The position numbers and the translations under genes are program-made. DNA of 6,602 nucleotides from Bacteroidota bacterium (GTDB lineage Bacteria; Bacteroidota; Bacteroidia; Bacteroidales; Paludibacteraceae), in contig JAJZHJ010000079.1 in assembly GCA_021804525.1 (NCBI GenBank), forward strand, positions 1 through 6,602, in the 5' to 3' direction. Every line of letters begins with the position of its first letter. Position 1 is the stretch's first letter. The notes under the pieces are model-generated. The model was given only the letters and a program-made list of their open reading frames with translations, did no database searches and had not been told where the DNA came from. This document shows, one piece after another, positions 1 through 5,707 of the stretch.

Positions 1-182
<182 letters not shown>

Positions 183-183
<1 letters not shown>

Positions 184-243
184 TCAAGGAATGCCGTGTT
201 ATCAAGGTTTATGAGGATAACACGGTGCCGTTGATCCCTTTTT
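183..243 (+). promoter_or_regulatory. stem-loop with following T-run in the nifH-nifI1 spacer
   Basis: A perfect 10-base inverted repeat, CCGTGTTATC at 194-203 and GATAACACGG at 216-225, encloses a 12-base loop. Two G-U pairs (192/227 and 193/226) extend the stem. A second short stem, ATCAA at 183-187 with TTGAT at 231-235, closes the structure over a small internal loop. Five T residues follow at 239-243. The structure begins on the last base of the nifH stop codon. Stem-loops after nifH are known in other diazotrophs and are linked to nifH mRNA stability or partial termination, giving more NifH than NifDK. The T-run is short and separated from the outer stem by CCC, so a leaky terminator, a 3'-end stabiliser and a processing site all remain possible. 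The structure is directly visible; its role is inferred. Confidence 0.7.
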
Positions 244-275
244 GAAATAAAGTTGTTATTAATCCAAAGAAAAAT

Positions 276-281
276 AAGGAG
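276..281 (+). promoter_or_regulatory. ribosome binding site of nifI1
   Basis: AAGGAG lies 8 bases before the ATG at 290, inside an A-rich stretch. This and the site before nifD are the only clear Shine-Dalgarno-like sequences among the six starts visible in the window. It supports 290 as the nifI1 start. Confidence 0.65.
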
Positions 282-289
282 AAAAAAAT

Positions 290-616
290 ATGTATTTATT
301 AAGAGCCATTGTGCGTCCGGAAAAGTCTCCGGTAGTTATGAAAGCTTTGCTTGATGCAGGTTTCCCCGCAGTTACCAAATTGTCTGTATTCGGTCGTGGT
401 AAACAGCGCGGTTTGAGAGTGGGAAATGTTACGTACGACGAATTGCCCAAAGATTTGTTGATGATCGTTATTCCCGAGAAAGATAAAGATTTTGTGATCG
501 AAACGATTATCGAAGTGGCACGTTCAGGCGACAAAGGACAATTTGGAGATGGAAAGATTTTTGTTACTCCGGTGGAAGAAGCCTATACCATTTCCAGCGG
601 TAAAAAAGAGGTATGA
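290..616 (+). CDS. nifI1: PII-like nitrogenase regulator NifI1 (GlnB family)
   Basis: A 108-residue PII-family signal protein, the usual length. It starts MYLLRAIVRPEK. The segment GRGKQRGLRVG (35-45) followed by YDELPKD (49-55) forms a T-loop of NifI1 type, and FGDGKIFV (85-92) matches the C-terminal PII signature that contributes to the nucleotide site. The tail VEEAYTI is also typical. The T-loop is shorter than in GlnB and I see no clear equivalent of the uridylylated Tyr51, so control by GlnD is unlikely. In methanogens NifI1 pairs with NifI2; the complex senses 2-oxoglutarate and ATP/ADP and binds dinitrogenase to inhibit it after ammonium upshift. Location between nifH and nifD is the hallmark of this subfamily and separates it from general GlnB/GlnK, which usually neighbour amtB or glnA. 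Cytoplasmic. The function here is inferred from family and position. Confidence 0.95.
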   Translation: MYLLRAIVRPEKSPVVMKALLDAGFPAVTKLSVFGRGKQRGLRVGNVTYDELPKDLLMIVIPEKDKDFVIETIIEVARSGDKGQFGDGKIFVTPVEEAYTISSGKKEV

Positions 617-730
617 GGCAATTTATTGATAAGTAGCAAATAAGTGATTAGGATGTAATCGCATGAAGCGAGTCCATATACGTTGGGATGAGTTTCATTT
701 GTCCATAGCGTAAAAAATAAAATTAAACAC
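617..730 (+). other. 114-base nifI1-nifI2 spacer
   Basis: This spacer has no open frame of useful length and no T-run terminator. I see only weak structure: TCGC at 659-662 facing GCGA at 668-671 across five bases, and a direct repeat GTCCATA at 672-678 and 701-707. The last 20 bases are A/T-rich and lead into the nifI2 start without a Shine-Dalgarno. A near match to the Bacteroidota -7 element (TTCATTTG, 694-701) lacks a well-placed -33 partner. The spacer is long for two genes whose products work in one complex, but no specific element can be named. Confidence 0.45.
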
Positions 731-1096
731 ATGAAATTAATACTTGCAATTATACGAATCTCAAAAATGGGAGAGACCAAAGAGGCGCTTTCTGAAGTCG
801 GATTGCCATCGTTTACCGCAATGCCGGTGTTAGGGCGTGGAAATGGTCATGGTGATATGGAAAGGGCAGGCGACGCAGCTCCCGAATATTTGGAGCTTAT
901 CACAGAGGTGCCTCGGTTGAAATCGAAACGGATGATCACATTGGTGGTTACGGACGACAAGAAAGAATTGGCTGTCGAAACCATTATCAAAGCAAATCAA
1001 TCCGGCAAAAGCGGTGATGGAAAAATATTTGTTCTGAATACTGTCGGTTCCGTACGAGTACGTACCGGAGAATCGGGCGAATATACATTAGACTAA
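731..1096 (+). CDS. nifI2: PII-like nitrogenase regulator NifI2 (GlnB family)
   Basis: A 121-residue PII-family protein, partner of NifI1. It begins MKLILAIIRISKMG. The segment ALSEVGLPSFTAMPVLGRG (19-37) is the core leading into the T-loop, and residues 38-61 form a long, Gly- and acid-rich T-loop unlike that of GlnB. PRLKSKRMITLVV (61-73) is a recognisable NifI2 block. SGDGKIFVL (94-102) is the C-terminal PII signature, and VRVRTGE (108-114) is the characteristic NifI2 tail. In methanogenic archaea both NifI proteins are needed for ammonium switch-off by direct binding to NifDK, relieved by 2-oxoglutarate. The start at 731 has an A-rich leader and no Shine-Dalgarno. The stop lies 19 bases before nifD, so the two are surely cotranscribed. 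I am confident of the subfamily; the ligand response is inferred from homologues. Confidence 0.95.
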   Translation: MKLILAIIRISKMGETKEALSEVGLPSFTAMPVLGRGNGHGDMERAGDAAPEYLELITEVPRLKSKRMITLVVTDDKKELAVETIIKANQSGKSGDGKIFVLNTVGSVRVRTGESGEYTLD

Positions 1097-1102
1097 AATA
1101 AT

Positions 1103-1107
1103 AGGAG
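1103..1107 (+). promoter_or_regulatory. ribosome binding site of nifD
   Basis: AGGAG lies 8 bases before the ATG at 1116, within the 19-base nifI2-nifD gap. It fixes the nifD start, which also gives the normal NifD N-terminus about 63 residues before the first cluster cysteine. Confidence 0.65.
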
Positions 1108-1115
1108 ATTACATT

Positions 1116-2756
1116 ATGTCAAAAGAAATTGATACTACTGTCAAAGTAGAAGATTTGAGTACCTTCAAAGAAACAGTTTTGGCTAAATATCCGAAGAAGA
1201 TTGCCAAGAAAAGAGAGAAGTCTATTCTGATAAATGACTTTGATGCCAATCCTCAAATTCAGGCCAATGTTCGAACTATTCCCGGCATTATTACACAAAG
1301 GGGTTGTGCGTATGCCGGATGTAAAGGGGTGGTTTTAGGCCCGACTCGTGATATTGTCAATATTACGCATGGTCCAATCGGATGCGGATTTTATTCATGG
1401 TTGACACGGCGTAATCAAACTAAGCCTGAAAACCCAGACGATCCTAACTACATGACTTATTGTTTTTCGACAGACATGCAAGATTCGAATATTGTATTTG
1501 GTGGAGAAGAAAAACTTAAACAGGCCATTCGTGAAGCTTATGAGTTATTTCACCCAAAGGCGATTGCCATTTTTTCTACGTGTCCTGTCGGGTTGATTGG
1601 TGACGATGTGCATCGGGTTGCCCGTCAAATGGTAGAAGAAATTGGAGATGGAATTAATATCTTCGGATTTTCATGCGAAGGATACCGTGGAGTGTCTCAG
1701 TCTGCAGGTCACCACATTGCAAACAATGGTCTGTTCAAAAATCTTATTGGACGTGATGATGAAGTGAGAGGTAGTTTGAAATACCGTGTCAATCTCTTAG
1801 GTGAATACAACATTGGAGGTGATGCATTTGAATTGGAAAGAATATTTGAAGCATGTGGCATTAATCTGATAGCCACTTTCAGCGGAAATTCCACGATACA
1901 AAAGTTTGAGAATGCACATACGGCTGATTTGAACATGGTGATGTGTCACCGCTCCATAAACTATGTTGCTGGGATGATGGAAACCACATTTGGTATTCCA
2001 TGGATTAAAGTGCAACCTATTGGAGCAGAATCGACAGCAAAAATGTTGCGCAAAATAGGACAGTATTTTGGCGAGCAGGAATTGATAGATCGAATCGAGA
2101 AAGTGATTGCTGAAGAAATGGTTGAGGTGAAGATAGCTCAGGCAAAGGCATTAGTCAAAACCAAAGGCAAGATGGCAATGCTGTTTGTAGGCGGTTCCCG
2201 TGCACATCATTATCAAAACTTGTTTGAAGAACTGGGAATGACAACGCTTTCTGCCGGATACGAGTTCGGTCACAGGGATGATTATGAAGGGCGTTCAGTG
2301 ATACCGACCATTCAAATAGATGCCGATAGCCGGAATATTGAGGAGATCACCGTTACAAAAGACGAAACCCGTTACAATCCCCGTAAAACGGAAGAAGAAC
2401 TCAAAGCATTAGCAGCCGAAGGAATGGAATTCAACGAATATGAAGGGTTGATGGCTCAAATGCAAAAAGGCTCATTGGTAATCGACGACTTGAGTCACTA
2501 CGAAATGGAAAAATTGATTGAAATATATCATCCTGATGTATTCTGTGCCGGAATTAAAGAGAAATACGCTGTACAAAAAATGGGTGTGCCATTGAAACAG
2601 TTACACAGCTACGATTATGGAGGACCTTATGCCGGATTTAAAGGAGCTATCAATTTTTATAATGATATCGAGATGATTGCTTGTACCGGCATTTGGAAGG
2701 AACTGAAGGCTCCATGGGAGAGAGAATCCATTGTTGAGGCCGAATATGTTTATTAA
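1116..2756 (+). CDS. nifD: nitrogenase MoFe protein alpha chain NifD (cluster III type)
   Basis: Catalytic subunit (546 residues) of dinitrogenase; with NifK it forms the alpha2beta2 protein that reduces N2 at FeMo-co. P-cluster ligands are C64 (RGCAYAG), C90 (GPIGCG) and C156 (STCPVGLIGDD), matching Azotobacter C62, C88 and C154. FeMo-co ligands are C277 (MCHRSINY, Azotobacter C275) and H497 (LHSYDYGGPY, H442). Active-site Q195 and H199 (SQSAGHH), R98 (R96), R362 (R359) and homocitrate-contacting K481 in GIKEK (K426) are also present. All residues needed for Mo nitrogenase are intact. The chain is about 55 residues longer than Azotobacter NifD; the extra block lies near 391-446, after GHRDDYEGR, and resembles the insertion of Clostridium pasteurianum NifD, as do C69 in YAGCKG and H278. 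No vnfG/anfG-like gene lies between nifD and nifK, which supports the Mo form over V or Fe-only. nifK follows after 33 bases. Confidence 0.98.
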   Translation: MSKEIDTTVKVEDLSTFKETVLAKYPKKIAKKREKSILINDFDANPQIQANVRTIPGIITQRGCAYAGCKGVVLGPTRDIVNITHGPIGCGFYSWLTRRNQTKPENPDDPNYMTYCFSTDMQDSNIVFGGEEKLKQAIREAYELFHPKAIAIFSTCPVGLIGDDVHRVARQMVEEIGDGINIFGFSCEGYRGVSQSAGHHIANNGLFKNLIGRDDEVRGSLKYRVNLLGEYNIGGDAFELERIFEACGINLIATFSGNSTIQKFENAHTADLNMVMCHRSINYVAGMMETTFGIPWIKVQPIGAESTAKMLRKIGQYFGEQELIDRIEKVIAEEMVEVKIAQAKALVKTKGKMAMLFVGGSRAHHYQNLFEELGMTTLSAGYEFGHRDDYEGRSVIPTIQIDADSRNIEEITVTKDETRYNPRKTEEELKALAAEGMEFNEYEGLMAQMQKGSLVIDDLSHYEMEKLIEIYHPDVFCAGIKEKYAVQKMGVPLKQLHSYDYGGPYAGFKGAINFYNDIEMIACTGIWKELKAPWERESIVEAEYVY

Positions 2757-2789
2757 ATAAAGCGTGCTTAACCCTTAATACAAAAGATT

Positions 2790-4172
2790 ATGTTATTACG
2801 ACATACAACAGCAAAAGAAGTTGACAGAAAAGCGCTCACTGTCAATCCTGCAAAAACCTGCCAACCGGTAGGCGCCATGTATGCAGCGCTTGGGTTGCAT
2901 GGATGTTTACCTCATAGCCATGGTTCGCAAGGATGTTGCGCTTATCACAGAAGTGCGTTGACACGTCATTTCAAAGAACCTGTCGTGGCCTCCACCAGTT
3001 CATTTTCCGAAGGTTCATCGGTATTTGGCGGTTCGGCTAACTTACTGACAGCGATCGAAACTATTTTTACGGTCTATGAACCGGACGTGATTGCTGTGCA
3101 TACCACTTGTCTTTCGGAAACCATCGGGGACGATTTGAATCAGATTGTTTCCAAGGCCAAAGAAGACGGAAAGATTCCAGATGGAAAACGAGTGATTTAT
3201 TGCAATACGCCAAGTTATGTTGGTTCTCATATCACCGGCTACTCCAATCAGGTGGCTGCGTTTATCAAGTTCTTTTCCACCTCCACTCCTAAGAAAAGAA
3301 ATGTGATCAATTTAATTGCCGGATGGATGGAACCATCTGACATGCGTGAATTGAAACGTATTGCCAAGGTGATGGAAACCCGTACAATTCTTTTCCCCGA
3401 CATGTCGGGCGTGATGGATAGTCCGCTGACCGGAAAATATGATATTTATCCCAAAGGTGGAACTACGGTGGATGAAATGATTGCTACTGGTGACAGTAAG
3501 TTTTCCATCGGCATGGGAACGTATTGTACGCAGGATGCCTGTATCAAGCTCGAAAATAAATGCAAAGTGAAATTCGAGGTTATGGAGATTCCTATTGGAC
3601 TGAAAGCCACCGATCGGTTTATCATGTCACTGAGTCGCCATGGGAATGTGCCTGTACCTGATTCCATTACGGACGAGCGAGGTCGTTTGCTCGATTTGAT
3701 TGCCGATAACTCTAAATATTTTTATGACAAACGGGTGGCACTTTTCGGAGATCCTGATACGCTGATTCCTTTGGTGGAATTTTTGTTGACACTTGATATG
3801 AAGCCGGTTTACATTGTGACGGGAACTCCCGGGAAGCATTTTGACGAAGCAATGACTGAAATGTTGAAAGAGAGGGTGCCTGAAGCTAAATTCAGGAGCG
3901 GAGAAGGAGCAGACATGTTTCGTTTGCATCAATGGATCAAGCAAGAAAGCGTGGATTTGCTAATCGGGAATTCATATGGCAAATATATTGCCCGTGACGA
4001 AAATATCCCTTTTGTGCGTTTTGGTTTTCCGGTTGTGGATCGTCCTGGTAGTAATTCATTTCCTCATGTTGGTTATGTTGGAGCAATTAACTGGGTTACT
4101 AAGTTGTTAGATGTTATTTTAGATCATCAGGATCGTACTTGTGCTGAAGAAAAGGTAGAGTTAGTAATGTAA
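2790..4172 (+). CDS. nifK: nitrogenase MoFe protein beta chain NifK (short N-terminus)
   Basis: Beta subunit (460 residues) of dinitrogenase, sharing the P-cluster with NifD and forming the docking surface for NifH. P-cluster ligands are C24 (AKTCQPVGA), C49 (GSQGCCAYHRS) and C107 (TTCLSETIGDD), equivalent to Azotobacter C70, C95 and C153; S142 in NTPSYVGSH aligns with S188. Other family blocks are SSFSEGSSVFGG (70-81), IGNSYGKYI (392-400) and FVRFGFPVVDR (408-418). The protein lacks about 46 N-terminal residues found in Azotobacter NifK and is close to the C. pasteurianum length, as expected for this lineage. Extra cysteines C246, C251 and C258 cluster in a region that is variable in the family; C50, next to the ligand C49, is shared with the clostridial form. 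The start at 2790 has an A/T-rich leader (AAAAGATTATG) with no Shine-Dalgarno. Translation and transcription are probably coupled to nifD. Confidence 0.98.
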   Translation: MLLRHTTAKEVDRKALTVNPAKTCQPVGAMYAALGLHGCLPHSHGSQGCCAYHRSALTRHFKEPVVASTSSFSEGSSVFGGSANLLTAIETIFTVYEPDVIAVHTTCLSETIGDDLNQIVSKAKEDGKIPDGKRVIYCNTPSYVGSHITGYSNQVAAFIKFFSTSTPKKRNVINLIAGWMEPSDMRELKRIAKVMETRTILFPDMSGVMDSPLTGKYDIYPKGGTTVDEMIATGDSKFSIGMGTYCTQDACIKLENKCKVKFEVMEIPIGLKATDRFIMSLSRHGNVPVPDSITDERGRLLDLIADNSKYFYDKRVALFGDPDTLIPLVEFLLTLDMKPVYIVTGTPGKHFDEAMTEMLKERVPEAKFRSGEGADMFRLHQWIKQESVDLLIGNSYGKYIARDENIPFVRFGFPVVDRPGSNSFPHVGYVGAINWVTKLLDVILDHQDRTCAEEKVELVM

Positions 4173-4195
4173 CGTGCTTCGTCTTCATAGCAGAT

Positions 4196-4233
4196 AGTGT
4201 TATGATCGGCCAATCGCGGTCGATCATAACATT
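4196..4233 (+). promoter_or_regulatory. strong stem-loop in the nifK-nifE spacer
   Basis: A perfect 10-base inverted repeat, GTTATGATCG at 4199-4208 and CGATCATAAC at 4221-4230, extends inward by a G-U and two C-G pairs to a 6-base loop (4212-4217). It extends outward by T-A, G-U and A-T pairs to 4196/4233, about 16 pairs in all. Only three T residues (4232-4234) follow, so it is a poor intrinsic terminator. It stands 23 bases after the nifK stop, between the structural genes and the nifEN scaffold genes. Plausible roles are protection of the nifHDK 3' end after processing, partial attenuation lowering nifEN expression, or a dyad operator on DNA. The structure is seen directly; the role is inferred. 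Confidence 0.7.
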
Positions 4234-4335
4234 TGAAAGCCGAATGATTCATTGATTACTACAAGATTCATCCTATACTCGGACAATTGATAAACGGATG
4301 TTGAGCTGTTGTGAAACATTCATTACGACTAGATT
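4234..4335 (+). other. nifE leader region, no clear promoter
   Basis: These 102 bases between the hairpin and nifE contain no useful open frame. I see GATTCAT twice (4246-4252 and 4265-4271, 19 bases apart) and the related ATTCAT at 4318-4323. I find no convincing sigma-54 -24/-12 element, no NifA-type TGT-N10-ACA site and no good Bacteroidota -33/-7 pair, so a separate nifE promoter is possible but not supported. There is no Shine-Dalgarno before the ATG. Confidence 0.4.
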
Positions 4336-5685
4336 ATGTTGGAATATTTACAAGATAGAGAAAAACAAATCGTGACTAAAGGAAAAGATGCTCACGATGT
4401 GGAAGGCGGAAAACCAAGTTTGTCTGGTTCCGTCAGCCAAAGGGCCTGTGTTTTTTGTGGCTCACGTGTGGTTCTCTATCCTATTGCCGATGCGGTGCAT
4501 TTGGTGCATGGGCCTATTGGTTGTGCTTCCTACACATGGGACATTCGCGGTGCACTTTCTTCAGGTCCTGAGTTGCATCGCAGCAGCTTTTCGACTGATT
4601 TGAGAGAGAAACATGTTGTTTTTGGAGGCGAAACCCAACTGTATCAATCATTAGTGGAGTTGATTGATAAATATCAACCCAAAGCGGCTTTTGTCTATTC
4701 AACTTGTATTGTCGGTGTAATTGGTGACGATGTTCAATCGGTTTGTAAACAAGTGGCGAAAGAAAAAAACATTCCCGTCATTCCCGTTATGTCGGAAGGC
4801 TTTCAAGGTTCAAAGAAAGATGGTTACAAGATTGCCTGTGATGCACTTGCGACGTTAATCGGTACAGATGAAAGTTTGGATGTTTCTCCCATGAGCATTA
4901 ATATTCTGGGCGATTTTAATTTGGCAGGTGAGTTGTGGATACTTGAAGCGTACTACAAAAAAATGGGTATCCAGATTCTTGCCCCAATTACGGGTGATGG
5001 ACGGGTGAAAAATATTCAAAATGCACATCGTGCTGCATTAAATGTGGTGCAATGTTCAGGGTCAATGATGCACTTGGCCATGTATATGAAAGAGACATAC
5101 GGAATTCCTTTTATCAAGGTCTCTTATTTTGGCATTGAAGACATGTCAGATGCGCTTTACGAAGTGGCAAAGTTTTTCAAAGATGAGGCGGTGATGGATA
5201 AAGCGCGAGAGTTGGTAAAAGATCAATTAAAAAATCTCTTACCGGCTTTAGAACCTTATAAAACTGCTTTAACGGGCAAAAAAGCGGCAATTTACGTAGG
5301 CGGAGCTTTCAAAGCCATTTCGTTGGTGAAAGCGTTGCGTCTTATAGGGATGAAAACGGTCATTGTCGGTACCCAAACCGGAAATACAGACGATTACAGA
5401 TTATTAAAAACGATTTGTGACGATGGTTGTATTTTGGTGGATGATTCTAATCCGATAGAACTTTCCGAGTTTGTCAAACAAACAGGAGCCGACCTGTTTA
5501 TCGGAGGAGTAAAAGAGCGCCCGATTGCTTATAAACTTGGTATCGGCTTTTGCGATCATAACCACGAACGCAAGATGGCATTAGCCGGTTACGAAGGAAT
5601 GCTCAATTTTGCTAAAGAGGTTTATGAAACCGTTTCTAGTCCTGTGTGGCAATTTGTTCATCGTACGTCTTCAGAGAAAAATTAA
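4336..5685 (+). CDS. nifE: FeMo-cofactor scaffold protein NifE
   Basis: The NifD-like subunit (449 residues) of the NifE2N2 scaffold, on which the NifB-derived Fe-S core receives Mo and homocitrate before transfer to apo-NifDK. Cluster-binding cysteines are C38 (QRACVFCG), C63 (HGPIGCASYTWDIRG) and C124 (STCIVGVIGDD). C240 (VVQCSGSMMH) stands where NifD has its FeMo-co cysteine. Where NifD carries its cofactor histidine motif, this protein has CDHNHERK (406-413), which marks NifE and argues against a second nifD. GEGF-type blocks appear as MSEGFQGSKKDG (152-163), and GDFNLAGELW (192-201) parallels the NifD GEYNIGGDAF block. C41 in CVFCG agrees with the clostridial/Bacteroidales form. Length is normal. 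The start at 4336 (AGATTATGTT) repeats the nifK start context exactly and lacks a Shine-Dalgarno. nifN follows after 22 bases, so the pair is cotranscribed; the hairpin upstream may lower its level relative to nifDK. Confidence 0.96.
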   Translation: MLEYLQDREKQIVTKGKDAHDVEGGKPSLSGSVSQRACVFCGSRVVLYPIADAVHLVHGPIGCASYTWDIRGALSSGPELHRSSFSTDLREKHVVFGGETQLYQSLVELIDKYQPKAAFVYSTCIVGVIGDDVQSVCKQVAKEKNIPVIPVMSEGFQGSKKDGYKIACDALATLIGTDESLDVSPMSINILGDFNLAGELWILEAYYKKMGIQILAPITGDGRVKNIQNAHRAALNVVQCSGSMMHLAMYMKETYGIPFIKVSYFGIEDMSDALYEVAKFFKDEAVMDKARELVKDQLKNLLPALEPYKTALTGKKAAIYVGGAFKAISLVKALRLIGMKTVIVGTQTGNTDDYRLLKTICDDGCILVDDSNPIELSEFVKQTGADLFIGGVKERPIAYKLGIGFCDHNHERKMALAGYEGMLNFAKEVYETVSSPVWQFVHRTSSEKN

Positions 5686-5707
5686 TTGCATTTATTCCAA
5701 AGATATT

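Noticed and set aside
239..243. Standard intrinsic terminator after nifH
   Set aside because: The T-run is only five bases and is offset from the stem by CCC; full termination would also cut off nifI1 to nifN, which lack a visible promoter. Kept as a regulatory hairpin.
659..671. TCGC-ATGAA-GCGA mini-hairpin in the nifI1-nifI2 spacer
   Set aside because: A 4-pair stem is too weak to separate from chance.
2757..2789. CGTGCTT just after the nifD stop, repeated just after the nifK stop (4173-4179)
   Set aside because: A single 7-base match with no flanking similarity; not enough to call a repeat element.
3736..3750. TGGCAC resembling a sigma-54 -24 box (also near 514)
   Set aside because: Both lie inside coding sequence and lack a proper -12 GC element at the required spacing.
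3627..3944. Minus-strand open frame of 105 codons inside nifK, and similar antisense frames at 259-534, 583-780, 1709-2015, 3446-3667 and 5921-6157
   Set aside because: They lie mostly or wholly opposite strongly conserved nif coding sequence, show no recognisable protein motif and have no promoter or ribosome site; they are shadows of the sense genes.
4300..4318. TGT...ACA pairs before nifE as NifA upstream sites
   Set aside because: The spacings are 6 or 14 bases, not the required 10, and no sigma-54 promoter follows.
4388..4603. Plus-strand frame of 71 codons overlapping the start of nifE, and a similar one at 3107-3292 in nifK
   Set aside because: Each is out of frame inside a well-supported gene, with no family resemblance.
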